Shown one piece after another: positions 47,791-59,600 of a stretch of DNA of 64,000 nt (position 1 is the stretch's first letter; each line of letters begins with the position of its first letter). This DNA comes from Apostichopus japonicus (lineage: Eukaryota; Echinodermata; Holothuroidea; Aspidochirotida; Stichopodidae), in assembly GCF_037975245.1 (NCBI RefSeq), contig NC_092573.1, positions 12,501 through 76,500 of the forward strand, in the 5' to 3' direction. A program made the position numbers and the translations under genes. The notes under the pieces were generated by a model. That model saw only the letters and a list, made by a program, of their open reading frames with translations, did no database searches and was not told where the DNA came from.

Positions 47791-48017
47791 AGTTTTTTGT
47801 TCGTACCAGCAAGATGGTCTCCTGTATAGTAAGCGGCAGTAAACAAGAGTATTGTTTTAGGTTGTTTATAATTGTGCTATGTTATTCTAGTTGGATGAGG
47901 GCAAGTTGATACTCCGCCGATCACTGCTGCCTCTGTTAACCTTATTAACTCTAAGCTTTGATTAAATGCCAAAAATCTTCCTCCACGTATTCAAATTTAT
48001 TCACAAATCTTACGAAG
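47791..48017 (+). promoter_or_regulatory. promoter/5'UTR region of glycine-rich peptide gene 3
   Basis: Contains 'gttcgtaccagcaagatggt' continuing 'ctcctgtata' (47799-47828) and 'ttgatactccgc' (about 47909), and ends 'tcttacgaag' at the ATG, mirroring gene 2. The TATA-like part is altered (TGTATAGTAAG). Confidence 0.6.
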
Positions 48018-48095
48018 ATGAGATCTCTGTTTGTGACCTTGCTAGTTTGTTGGCTAATAGCTAGTGTCTTACAGGCCACAGAAGGTCGAGCTAAG
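48018..48095 (+). CDS. secreted glycine-rich peptide gene 3, exon 1 (signal peptide)
   Basis: Twenty-six codons: MRSLFVTLLVCWLIASVL, then QATEGRAK. At the position of the donor in genes 1 and 2 the sequence reads AAG|GCCGAA, so GT has become GC and the rest of the donor is degraded. Either a weak GC donor is used, another donor is chosen, or the transcript reads through in frame to a stop at 48296, giving a 92-residue protein without the glycine domain. The signal peptide itself is intact. The putative intron carries a ~34-bp tandem repeat at 48750-49090. Confidence 0.6.
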
Positions 48096-48749
48096 GCCGA
48101 ATTTCACTTGTACCTTTTTCAAGTCTTTTTCAAACCTCTTATCCTAAGGTATTTTATAACATCAGCGGTTATAACAGTAGTTAGCTTTCTTATTACATTT
48201 GTGTTTGAAAGGTCTTTTTTGGTGACAAACAATGTGAAATTCATATTGAAGGGGAAATATTCCACACAGTTGGTTGAAAACTCCATCTCAATATAGTGTC
48301 CCTGAATCGCGAGATACGGTTTATTGAGTGTAATCTATTGTGACTGGCAAAACCTTTAACTATTCCAGGAAGTTGAATCACAGTAGGGGGTCTGTGATGT
48401 CCTCTGGGCAAATGTTTTTGAAAAGCTTTACGCTATTATTATCCTCCGTACATAGAATTTCGTTAAAATGTTTTTTTTTTTTTTTTATTTTGTGGTAGAT
48501 ATATTCTTTTCCTCTGTAGATCAATGATTGACAACATATCAATGAAAAACAAACACAGTTCCAGCTGATTGGCCCTTATGGCTTCAGTCATGTTGTCAGG
48601 TGCATTAACAAAATATCAGCCAAAACATTTTTAAAAGGTCATATCTTAATACGACATGTTAGTAGAATTGGATTTTCGCCTAAAGACACTAAATTTAAGC
48701 AATTTTGCTTAGCAATCAACTTTAACCACCAGAATATCCTCTGAAAATT

Positions 48750-49090
48750 GTTATTACATTAGTGGTAAGGTTTTGCTATAGCCTCATCGTTATTACATTA
48801 GTAGTAACTTTTTGCTGTATTAATTATTACATTAATTGTAAAATTTTCATAGATTAGTAATTACATTAGTAGTCATGTTTGGCTATATTATTTATTACAT
48901 TAGTAGGCTATATTAGATATTACATTAGTGGTAAGGTATTGCTATATAAGTTATTACATTAATGGTTAGGGTTTCACTTTATTAGTTATTGCATTCGTGG
49001 TAAGGTTTTGCTATATTGAAATATAGACTAATTGGATGCTTTTTAGTACATCGATTGTTGTGTTTTTATTACATTATCGGTTAGTATTAT
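48750..49090. repeat. degenerate ~34-bp tandem repeat in the gene 3 intron
   Basis: About nine imperfect units of 'ttattacattagtggtaagg' + 'ttttgctatat', spaced 25-40 bases apart. Confidence 0.75.
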
Positions 49091-49874
49091 ATTAGTTGTT
49101 GATTTTTGGAACCCCCGTCCTCCGCCCTGCACGCCACTGCATTATCCATACACAAGGAGCGAAATTAATTGTTTTGGTACACACAGAGTACTTCGAACCA
49201 TGGGGAAAGTGCATGAGCTAGGGGTGAGTATGGGGATAAGGAATGGACTTCATGTCGTCTCTTGGAAAGATCATTAAACAGAATATCGCTTGTCCACAAC
49301 GCTTGTTATTGTAACGTATGTAAGTTGTGGTACGGGAAAGTAATATCATCAAAATTACATCATGAAAACAAGTGAATTTTTATATTTTCCTATGCATGCA
49401 TAGGGTAGAACATCATACATTCAATCATCAACATAACATCTTGGTATGAACACTTTTGATAATTGTTACATTACAATATATTGCGATAAAACCGAATAAC
49501 ATGCACTGTGACCATTTCACCTTTATCAAGATTAGGGGAAGACCTGCCCTCCTTCAGTGTCCCCGGTAGAGAAAATAATATCTTCTACCCTTCCCTACAA
49601 CCCCCCCCCCCCCCTTCAATGCCCTTCAGCCCCTCAATCCCTACACCCCCAAACATCAATACCCTCTCCCTTCAGTGCCCTTCCTCTTTCCCCTCCATGT
49701 ATAATTTCTCTCATTTAAAGTTAGGCTTATATTTGTATGGCTCATGTTCGTATTAATTTGTTTTATTAATTATTGGTCCGTAGTAAGTCTTTTCAATTCC
49801 ATCTTATATGACACTCGTAAACCATAATAAATTGCATACATTTGACGATATATATTACGGTTTTTCTCTTTAAG

Positions 49875-50393
49875 GGAATTGAAACAATGCTGCAGGCTAA
49901 AAGGGAAGGTAGAGTTGGAGGCAGAGGTGGTGGCGGCAATGGCGGCGATGGCGGCGGAGGAGGACAAGGCATCGGTAGCAAAGAAGGAGGAGAAGGTGGC
50001 GGTGGCGGTTGCGATGGAGGAGGAATTGGCGGTAACAAAGGAGGTGATGGAGGAGGACGAGGAGGAGGAGGAGGTGGTGGAGGAGGAGGAGGAGGAGGTG
50101 GAGGAGGAGGTGGAGGAGGAGGTGGAGGAGGAGGTAGAGGAGGGGGTGGAGGAAGAGGAGGTGGTCGTGACGGAGTTGGTGGCTGTAGCAAAAAAGGAAG
50201 TGAAGGTGGAGGAAGAGGTGGAGGAGGCGATGGCGGTGGTGGCGGCGGAGGGGGACAAGTTGGCGGTACCAAAGGAGGAGGTGGAGGAGGAGGTAGAGGA
50301 GGTGGAGGAGGAGGTGGAGGAGGTATAGGCGGTAGCAAAGGAGGAGGTAGAGGTAAAGGGGGAGGTAAAGACGGTGGTAGAGGGGGGTGGTAG
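49875..50393 (+). CDS. secreted glycine-rich peptide gene 3, exon 2 (long glycine domain)
   Basis: After 'tttttctctttaag' the frame reads GIETMLQAKREGRVGGR and continues as a glycine-rich chain of about 170 residues, decorated with Arg, Lys, Asp, Asn, Ser and two Cys, ending KDGGRGGW-stop. An alternative acceptor 21 bases on (CTGCAG|GCT) keeps the same frame. The exon is three times longer than in genes 1 and 2. Beyond the stop, glycine-type sequence continues in changing frames to about 50600. There 'ggtcgtcggCAGaagagaatga' aligns with the end of gene 1, 'ggtcggTAGaagagaatga', so the original stop was probably downstream and the present one arose by a frame change or repeat slippage. Confidence 0.6.
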   Translation, partial: GIETMLQAKREGRVGGRGGGGNGGDGGGGGQGIGSKEGGEGGGGGCDGGGIGGNKGGDGGGRGGGGGGGGGGGGGGGGGGGGGGGGGRGGGGGRGGGRDGVGGCSKKGSEGGGRGGGGDGGGGGGGGQVGGTKGGGGGGGRGGGGGGGGGIGGSKGGGRGKGGGKDGGRGGW

Positions 50394-50609
50394 AGGAGGA
50401 GGGAGAGGGGGGTGGTAGAGGAGGTAGCACGGCCGATTTTATTGGTTTGGGAAGGTAGAACGGAGAAGGTGGAGGAGGAATAGGAATAGGAGGAGGAGAG
50501 GTATAGAGGGGTAGGAGGGGTAGGAGGCGGTGACGGTGGCGGTGAACGACGAGTTGGCGGTAGCGGTTGGTGATTAAGAGGAATTGTTGGCGGTCGTCGG
50601 CAGAAGAGA

Positions 50610-51890
50610 ATGAAATATGTTAAATTCTTACTCACAAGAAAATGTCTATTCGTGTCTTTCCTTGTATGGTTGCAACCCAGAACGTTCTCTCTGCATTCAA
50701 GAACCCAATTTCCTCACCTATAATGCTGCCACAAGATGGAAGTCCTGCTGCAACAAACCTCCATCTCCAGCTTTGAAGCTGACGAAGAGGATGACGAAGA
50801 TGATGATTGAGAATAATACCACTACTCTGTACTGTAACCAATGAATCAATTTGGACTATAAATAGCAGTGATATTCGCATCCACTGTTTATACTTATCTC
50901 CTGATGAATTGGATTAAATACTCCTCACTATTCAGTTTCCTGATAAAAATCGACGATGTTGTGGTTTTGTTATCAATTATCGATACCGTCAAATGCACTT
51001 GAACTAACTCGTTTGTTTCTCATTGACTATGGGGGTCTCTAATACATATGAGTTTGCACGCTCACTTTAATGAATATTGAGGCAGTCGTCAATGATTAAA
51101 GAGACGCCATTCTTGATTGTATCGTTCATATATTCTTCGGTTTGGAGGGCGTTCTTTCACAATTACATGCATGAATCACAATAGATGACGAAGGTAACTA
51201 TAAACCCATAACAATGCCCGACATAATAAGAACGTTACGCACAGACATCTGCATGGCTACATGTTCAGTATAAGATTTCACTTCTACTGAATGCTTTTGC
51301 GTACACTTTTGACACGCGTAGAACAAGCTATCTTGCTTTATTGCATCGTATATTTAGTCCTTTCATCATATGTAACATCGTTTGAATTCTGGAACGCACT
51401 TGTAAAGCAATCCCCCAAGCTCCACCCCTCCAGCTCAGCAACACATTCAAATTAAGGATGTTCCTATCTAGCAATAATGTAGCAACCAATTCTCTATCGT
51501 AGCGAATGCCACAGAGGACAAAATTCCAGAAAAAATAGTGACATAAATTCGAGTTTATGAACATATTAATCCGATATAGCGAGAGGAGCCTCTCATTCCA
51601 CTGTGCGTCGCCCCCCCCCCCACCCCAACCAAAACATTTATGGACGGTTGACATTTAGTTATAAAACAATGTCGTGAAACACTCAGGGCTTAAAATGGAT
51701 GCTTGCGTTTCAAGTTTTAATCTCCCCATCCACCCCATCCCCACCATCAATTTTGTATAAAGTCTCTGAAGTGGCCCATTACAAAGACAAAAATGGAAAA
51801 TTAGGTAGTGTCCTCTTCTTGAAAAATTATAAGTGAAGGGTAATTGAAAAGTGTAATTTTGTTGAAAACCTTCGTTTTGTTTCTGTTTAC
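50610..51890. other. 3' flank of gene 3 and intergenic stretch
   Basis: Positions 50890-51060 keep homology to the 3' flanks of genes 1 and 2 ('tctcctgatgaattggatta', 'tcaattatcgataccgtcaa'). The rest shows no gene. Confidence 0.5.
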
Positions 51891-51899
51891 TCTTTATGA

Positions 51900-54488
51900 C
51901 CTCCCCTCCCTGCCTCAGCTCCTTTACCCCTGGGTTGATGGTGATGGTTAATATCCCCTTCACCAGCCTCCCCTCCCCGCCTCAGCTCCTTTACCCCTGG
52001 GTTGATGATGATGGTTAATATCCCCATCACCAGCCTCCCCTGCCCGCCTCAGCTCCTTTACCCCTGGGTTGATGATGATGGTTAATATCCCTTTCACCAG
52101 CCTCCCCTCCCTGCCTCATCTCCTTCACCCCTGGGTTGATGATGATGGTTAGTATCCCTTCACCAGCCTCCCCTCCCGCCTTAGCTCCTTTACCCCTGGA
52201 TTGATGATGATGGTTAATATCCCCTTCACCAGCCTCCCCTCCCTGCCTCATCTCCTATACCCCTGGATTGATGATGATGGTTAATATCCCCTTCACCAGC
52301 CTCCCCTACCTGCCTAAGTTCCTTTACCCCTGGGTTGATGATGATGGTTAATATCCCCTTCACCAGCCTCCCCTACCCGCCTCATCTCCTATACCCCTGG
52401 ATTGATGATGATGGTTAATATCCCCTTCACCAGCCTCCCCTCCCTGCCTAAGCTCCTTTACCCCTGGATTGATGATGATGGTTAATATCCCCATCACCAG
52501 CCTCCCCTCCCTGCCTCATCTCCTTTACCCTTGGATTGATGATGATGGTTAATATCCCCATCACCAGCCTCCCCTCCCTGCCTCATCTCCTATACCCCTG
52601 GATTGATGATGATGGTTAATATCCCCTTCACCAGCCTCCCCTACCTGCCTAAGCTCCTTTACCCCTGGATTGATGATGATGGTTAATATTCCCTTCAACA
52701 GCCTCCCCTCCCTGCCTAAGCTCCTTTACCCCTGGGTTGATGTTGATGGTTAATATCCCCTTCGCCAGCCTCCCCTCCCCGCCTCAGCTCCTTTACCCCT
52801 GGGTTGATGATGATGGTTAATATCCCCATCACCAGCCTTCGATCCCCGCCTCAGCTCCTATACCCCTGGATTGATGATGATGGTTAATATCCCCTTCACC
52901 AGCCTCCCCCTACCCGACTCAGGTCCTTTACCCCTGGGTTGATGATGATGGTTAATATCCCTTTCACCAGCCTCCCCTCCCTGCCTCATCTCCTTTACCC
53001 CTGGGTTGATGATGATGGTTAATATCCCCATCACCAGCCTTCGATCCCCGCCTCAGCTCCTATACCCCTGGATTGATGATGATGGTTAATATCCCCTTCA
53101 CCAGCCTCCCCCTACCCGACTCAGGTCCTTTACCCCTGGGTTGATGATGATGGTTAATATCCCCATCACCAGCCTTCGATCCCCGCCTCAGCTCCTATAC
53201 CCCTGGGTTGATGATGATGGTTAATATCCCCTTCACCAGCCTCCCCTCCCTGCCTAAGCTCCTTTACCCCTGGGTTGATGATGTTTAGTATCCCCTTCAC
53301 CAGCCTCCCCTCCCTGCCTCATCTACTTTACCCTTGGATTGATGATGATGGTTAATATCCCCATCACCAGCCTCCCCTCCCTGCCTCATCTCCTATACCC
53401 CTGGATTGATGATGATGGTTAATATCCCCTTCACCAGCCTCCCCTCCCTGCCTAAGCTCCTTTACCCCTGGGTTGATGATGTTTAGTATCCCCTTCACCA
53501 GCCTCCCCTCCCTGCCTCATCTCCTTTACCCTTGGATTGATGATGATGGTTAATATCCCCATCACCAGCCTCCCCTCCCTGCCTCATCTCCTATACCCCT
53601 GGATTGATGATGATGGTTAATATCCCCTTCACCAGCCTCCCCTACCTGCCTAAGCTCCTTTACCCCTGGATTGATGATGATGGTTAATATCCCCTTCACC
53701 AGCCTTCCCTCCCTGCCTCATCTCCTATACCCCTGGGTTGATGATGATGGTTAATATCCCCTTCACCAGCCTCCTCTACCTGCCTAAGCTCCTTTACCCC
53801 TGGATTGATGATGATGGTTAATATCCCCTTCACCAGCCTCCCCTCCCTACCTCATCTATTTTACCCCTTGGTTGATGATAATGGTTAATATCCCCTTCAC
53901 CAGCTTCCCCTCCCCGCCTCATCTCCTACATCTCTGGGTTGATGATGATGGTTAATATCCCCTTCACCAGCTTCCCCTCCCCGCCTCATCTCCTACACCT
54001 CTGGGTTGATAATGATGGTTAATATCCCCTTCACCAGCCTCCCCTCCCCGCCTCATCTCCTACACCTCTGGGTTGATGATGATGGTTAATATCCCCTTCA
54101 CCAGCCTCCCCTCCCTGCCTAAGCTCCTTTACCCCTGGGTTGATGATGATGGTTAATATCCCCTTCACCAGCCTCCCCTCCCTGCCTAAGCTCCTTTACC
54201 CCTGGGTTGATGATGATGGTTAATATCCCCTTCACCAGCCTCCCCTCCCTGCCTAAGCTCCTTTACCCCTGGGTTGATGATGATGGTTAATATCCCCTTC
54301 ACCAGCCTCCCCTCCCTGCCTAAGCTCCTTTACCCCTGGGTTGATGATGATGGTTAATATCCCCTTCACCAGCCTCCCCTCCCTACCTCATCTCTTTTAC
54401 CCCTGGGTTGATGATGATGGTTAATATCCCCTTCACCAGCCTCCCCTCCCAGCCTCAGCTCCTTTACCCCTGGGTTGATGATGGTTAG
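51900..54488. repeat. 67-bp minisatellite, about 39 units
   Basis: The unit runs 'ctcccctccctgcctaagct' / 'cctttacccctgggttgatg' / 'atgatggttaatatcccctt' / 'caccagc'. The 67-base period is confirmed at 54121, 54188 and 54255. Variant types (agctccttta versus atctcctata, cctccc versus ccttcgatcc) recur in blocks, indicating higher-order duplication of several units. The period is not a multiple of three, and the frames on the - strand are artefacts. Confidence 0.96.
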
Positions 54489-54489
54489 G

Positions 54490-57160
54490 ATTGCTTCTTG
54501 GACCTTGATGTTTACCAGACTCTGAGCAATCACAATTTAAGCAAATGATGATATTAAGCAAATGACATGAAAAATAAGACAAACGTTCAAAATCAATTTG
54601 TTGTGTCTCCATTTCTTCATTCTTACTCAATTTTTTCCATCAAAATTTCAACAACAAAAACATTTGAGCTATGAATAGTTACCTTATTAACTGTGTTACG
54701 ACACATCTCGGATTTAGCTTAAAAGTTCAATTATGCACAATTTTCTACGACTTGCTCAGTCTATTCCAAAGAACATAAATTTAGTGGGTGGGGGTCGGGA
54801 GAGAATAAGAATCAAATTAAATTAACATTTTAGTACAGACCGTGGATCAGATCTGAAACAGATCATAAACAGATCAGACACAGAGGTCAAGATCACACAC
54901 ATGATCCGATGCGAGCAGATCATAAATAGATCTGATGCAGATCATTAACAGATCAAAACAGATTTGAAAGAAATGCTGCAGAGCAACAAGATGAACATGT
55001 CTTTGTGTTTTAGAATGAAACACAAAGTCCATTTTTAACCACAAGATATAAAATAATCAAATTAAAAAAACTTCACGACTTCCAATAGAAATTCACGCCA
55101 TTTATCCTGAGTCAATATCAAATGTAAACTACAAAACCTATTTTTCTTACATAAGTCTCAGGCTTCGTTTATCATATAATCCAAAACATTAATGGTTATC
55201 ATGTTGATGCCAGAGAATTATCTACATTCTGATATTTATTTCTTTAATCATCAAAATTAATTGATATTCACATTATTAATGTTGGGCCAGGGAGGCAGTT
55301 GATAGTGCCCTGGGAGAAGGCTACCATATATTGTTCAGGCTTTGATGTGACTAGAAAATCAAAGAAATAAAACCTTGATTAAGTTTACATTTTAGAGATT
55401 AACTAAATCCATAACTGATCCGAGGGCTAGATGTTCACATCCGGATTAGAAATACAAGTTCAGATGTAAGATTAATCTCAATCCAGTTTGAATATTAATT
55501 TGTAAAAAGGGCAAAGAAATGATTTGATTAGAATGGGATTTGAGCCAGCGACCTAAATATTACCAATACTGTGCTCTACCGGCTAAAAGGGTCAATAGTT
55601 CGAATCCCATCACAGCCAAATGTTTCCTTCCTCTCTTCCCAGTTTCATTCTTCATTTATATGACATTAAATTTAATTTAAAAAAATAGCAAATAAATTTA
55701 AGCGAAACTTTTAAGACCATTACAGGAAGTGGCACTGATGACTTTAAAAAAAAAACACCTAACCACTTGCAGTAATGTCCTTAAAAAAAACCTTCCTTTC
55801 ATACCAAAACTTGCAATACTGTGGCACAATTGTGGTTACCAATCCAATATCCTTCTCCCATGCCTATTTTTCTTCTATTCTTTCTTCCTGGTTGCTAAAA
55901 AACATATTTATTTTGTAACTTTCATTCCTTGGAACAGTTTCCCTTGGGGCAGCTTTCACATGAACGAAAACAGCCACCATACAACTACATTGTTTATACT
56001 AAACAAAATGTTAGCTTTTGATCGAAACATGATATTCTTAGGTCTGATTGATATTAAGAAACCAGCCTGCTGGTTTTGCTAATTCTACCAAAATACCTGC
56101 TAATCTCTACCAATTGGACTTTGAATAGTGACTGCTTTATGCCATGTATCAATTGGTATCAAACTACACTCTAAAAAATTGTGTTAAATAACAACAACAA
56201 AAAATTGGTAAAAGAAGGTCAGCAAATGGCTCCATTTAACCAAAGGCACCAATGGCACTGCAGTGCCCTTAACACTAGCCATAATGCCCTTAAAATATCA
56301 TATGTTACCCCCATATCAAGTTGCTGTGGGTGCCCACATAATAGAAGAGGATGGAAACCAAAATAGAAGGTAAATTGCCCAAATCTGAGACCACATTCTT
56401 ACAGCCTTCTGCAATTACTATAAACTGCTATAAACTGATGTGTGAATAAGCAACAAGTAATTTGTGTATAAAAGTGATGGAATGTGACTCTCAGAAGGAA
56501 AAATGTGTACATTTTGTAGATCGGCTTTACTTAAAACAGGCAGTGGTGTGACAAGTTCCTTGGATTGGGAACCACAGGAGGGTAAAATTATGAAAAGGAT
56601 CAATTTTTAGATGAAGCTTTTATCAATCAATCAATCAAGCAACCAAAATCAATTCCTCCTCCCTGAAGAGTAAAATAGTCACTGAAATTGTTTACTAATT
56701 TTTAAAGCAAAAAAAGGACATAAGATTATTCCAAAGAGCACAATATACAAAATTTTAATAACCAACAAATTTTGAGCGCACAAAACTCTCTTATTTCAAA
56801 ACCAATCGATTACGACTCCTGTTCATAACTTTTCCATTGTTAATGAAGAATATATACACCGATTCTCATTGCCATCACAAGTACAAATTTTATCAGGATT
56901 AACTATCAATGAAGCAGGTTATGTTTCATAATCATTTTCATAAACTCTGGGATTTGTTTCCACTCTCTGCCACGAAGGAACAGTCAGTGCTAGGAAACCA
57001 GGTCAGTCCAAATTATTATGTGCAAATAAGGTTTAACTAAAGCAGCACTTATTATGAGAGTGTGGTACATCTAAAAGTATGAATTTATACTTTTTAAATG
57101 AGTTGAAGAATTTGAAGAAGTAAAGCACCAGGTCCAAAAGAAAAGCTGAAGCGGCTGCAA
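54490..57160. other. non-coding stretch
   Basis: Positions 54838-54965 have many 'acagatcat'/'gatctga' motifs in a loose tandem. A tRNA-like sequence lies near 55530-55610. No gene recognised. Confidence 0.45.
55530..55610. repeat. tRNA-derived SINE-like sequence
   Basis: The - strand shows a D-arm/A-box-like 'gtagagcacagtattgg' and a B-box-like 'ggctcaaatcccat'; the + strand also contains 'agttcgaatcccat'. It has no full cloverleaf, so it is a SINE or tRNA relic rather than a gene. Confidence 0.35.
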
Positions 57161-57163
57161 AAT

Positions 57164-57585
57164 CCCCTGCAGCAAGGCTGAACCAATGACAAACAATAGA
57201 GATTACCCTGGCAGGGCAGTAGTGCCTATCGTGTGATACTCTTATATAGTAGCTATAGTACCTATAACGACAGCACACACGGTTACATCCTGAAGATGCT
57301 GCAGCCCCTGCAGCAAGGCTGAACCAATGACAAACAATAGAGATTACCCTGGCAGGGCAGTAGTGCCTATCGTGTGATACTCTTATATAGTAGCTATAGT
57401 ACCTATAACGACAGCACACACGGTTACATCCTGAAGATGCTGCAGCCCCTGCAGCAAGGCTGAACCAATGACAAACAATAGAGATTACCCTGGCAGGGCA
57501 GTAGTGCCTATCGTGTGATACTCTTATATAGTACCTATAACGACAGCACAAACAGTTACATCTTCAAGATGCTGCATCCCCTGCA
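57164..57585. repeat. 141-bp tandem repeat, three copies
   Basis: Units start 'cccctgcagcaaggctgaac' at 57164, 57305 and 57446. Copies one and two are essentially identical, and the third lacks a 9-base 'tagctatag' type segment. Because 141 is a multiple of three, one - strand frame stays open for 172 residues; I consider it non-coding. Confidence 0.92.
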
Positions 57586-58399
57586 GCATTCTAATTTTCA
57601 TGCAGTGCCTAATAATCTTTTGTTACATCTAATTTAGCTAATATAGTGTGATTGCTGCTAGCCTGCAGAGGTTAATAGACTGCTGAGAATTACCTTCACA
57701 TGTTACCAATGCAATTTCATAGCAAGTATGTAAATATTCATATTTGCAAAGGTCATGAATTAAAATGTGATTGCCAATTTAAGATCTTGGCCAGTATGTT
57801 TGTCTTTTCTTCCTCTTTATCTCTCATGTTAACATCAAACAGGATGGAGTAATTAATCATTCTTTTGCTTTATTTTCCCTGATGATATAAACGCTTTTAG
57901 CAGAAGAAAACATGACTTAATGAGAAAAATGCAAAAACTATATAAAAAAAAATCCTTTAAAAAAAAAATGGATTCTTTTAAACTTAAACATTTTACCTAG
58001 TAAATGATTTATTAACTGTATACAACAAACAAAAGATATAGTAACTGATAGTGTTCTAGCTGTTTTTTTAAGGTTTTTCACAAGACTTTTCACAACATTG
58101 GATAATATATATAGACAATAAACATTTTGCACATTAGCAAATGACAACAAGCAAGCCACAAAGCATAAGGTACAAAAATAAATCACAAATAACTACAACC
58201 CCCCCCCTTGGAAAAAAGGGGGTTGGAGGGAATGGAATTTCCCACAATACCTCTTTTTAATGATTATCAGAGATTTATCATATTTAACCACACAGGAAGC
58301 TCATTAAATTCCAACTTTACTTTGTCAATTAACCCATAACTTTTTTTCCTTTTTTTCTCAGCATAAAGTGTCTTGGTACCTTTCCCTCCAGTCAATGGT
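57586..58399 (-). other. probable 3'UTR/downstream region of the endophilin gene
   Basis: AT-rich sequence downstream (on the - strand) of the endophilin stop codon. No other gene seen. Confidence 0.4.
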
Positions 58400-58593
58400 T
58401 TAATCAACAAATTCTACATAGTTTGTCGGGAAAAATCCACTTTTGCCGTTAATTTCTCCCTCCAGCCAGTTCTCATCGATTTCTGCTGTGCATGAGATGA
58501 TGTCACCTTCACTGAAGCCTAATTCACCCTCGTTTTCCGGTTCAAAGTCGTACAATGCTTTCACTTTGCGTTGTCCAGACTTCTCTGCAGTTG
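58400..58593 (-). CDS. SH3GL: endophilin-A, last coding exon (SH3 domain)
   Basis: Starts after the acceptor TTTTCAACAG and ends at TAA (58400-58402). It encodes [10 protein letters not shown] followed by a complete SH3 domain: [51 protein letters not shown]. The [19 protein letters not shown] and SGFFP.NYVE motifs are characteristic of endophilin A (SH3GL) proteins. In this family the C-terminal SH3 binds proline-rich partners such as dynamin and synaptojanin during clathrin-mediated endocytosis and synaptic vesicle recycling. Two bases complete a codon split with the previous exon (GCA, Ala). The reading frame upstream of the acceptor is intron, so the longer open frame should not be used. 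Confidence 0.95.
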
Positions 58594-59210
58594 CTGTTGA
58601 AAATGTAACATGAAGATAAGATTCGGGATGTGAGGATAAGGGGAATAAGAAAGAAAGAAAGCCTATTTCGATAGTTAGCAAGCCACAGTTATCTCCGGGA
58701 AGAATTAAGCTTCTGTGCAATACAGTACATACGGGAACTATGGGGAAACCAAGGAAAAACCAGCTCTTACAACTGGCCATAATAGAATAGTTCTTGAAGT
58801 TACAGTATGCTACTAAAACGTCATAAAATTGCAAATATGATATCAAAAATGTAAAAAAAGGATTTAACTATTCTTTGCACTATAAGTGTTGATAACTTTT
58901 CATTGAGAAATCTGTATACGGTCAATTGAGGAGGGGTGTGTAATGACAAAATGGTAGTGATAATTTGTAACCTTTAACGTAGGATAATTATATGTTCAAA
59001 GATTTTTCCACTTTTTCTTTTCCCCAACAGAATCTGCAATTTCTGTTTACTTCCAAAGTGTTTGGTAACCCTCCACACTCTCTGGGCAACACTAGAAGTT
59101 GGTGATGGCGCCCTCTGTAAATACCAGGGTTGTACTTAATGTGGTCGTCTTACACATCTGACCATGATTTGCCAGTGATTATACAAGCTTCTATGACAAG
59201 ATGTACTTAC

Positions 59211-59332
59211 CAGCTGTAGCAGCGTTATCAGAGCTATCGTCAGAGAGCTGACCGTTACTAGGGCTCTTACTGATCTGTTTGGGTTTAACGTAGGTCCGCT
59301 CACTTTTAGGTCTGTTTGAAGCCTGGGAGACT
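59211..59332 (-). CDS. SH3GL: endophilin-A, linker exon
   Basis: Bounded by an acceptor (GTAACAG|A) and a strong donor (CTG|GTAAGT), with split codons that join in frame on both sides. It encodes the flexible segment between BAR and SH3 domains: (R)VSQASNRPKSERTYVKPKQ then ISKSPSNGQLSDDSSDNAAT(A). It begins with the R(I/V).QAS motif that closes the BAR domain in this family and is Ser/Asp/Pro-rich afterwards, as expected for this variable linker. Additional alternatively spliced linker exons could lie in the flanking introns but were not recognised. Confidence 0.88.
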
Positions 59333-59600
59333 CTGTTACATGATTAGAACAAAGATATTTTGTGAACCATTCTGGCATAAATCAATTCAATTTATTACCA
59401 CCACCCTGACCAACCTCTCACAATACTGTTCCCATCTCACTCTCTCTGCTTCAACTACGTAAAGTTATCAAACCATCTATCTGTCAACGATCTTAGCTAT
59501 TCTATTCATAAATGCAATATGCCAAGAATCGAGCCATCCCACTATGTAACAGACAATGCACCTAACCTATTTTGCATTCAATCACTGGGTTCGGAGTGGT

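Noticed and set aside
49100..49146. Possible hAT right end CACGCCACTGCA
   Set aside because: No partner end in the gene 3 intron; may be a truncated copy but not demonstrable.
49770..50635. Long Pro-, Ser- and Leu-rich frames on the - strand and Glu/Val-rich frames on the + strand opposite the glycine exons
   Set aside because: They are shadows of the purine-rich glycine codon runs. Only the frame joined in phase 0 to a signal-peptide exon has support.
51655..54630. CRISPR-like regular spacing in the 67-bp array, and 'INHHHQPRGK' frames
   Set aside because: Units are contiguous with no unique spacers, so it is a minisatellite in an animal genome. The period is not a multiple of three, so the frames are chance.
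55530..55610. A functional tRNA gene
   Set aside because: Box-like motifs are present but no complete cloverleaf or acceptor stem can be drawn, so it was listed as SINE-like only.
57033..57551. 172-residue - strand frame with three internal repeats
   Set aside because: Explained by a 141-bp tandem repeat whose length is a multiple of three; no domain, and the first units are identical at DNA level.
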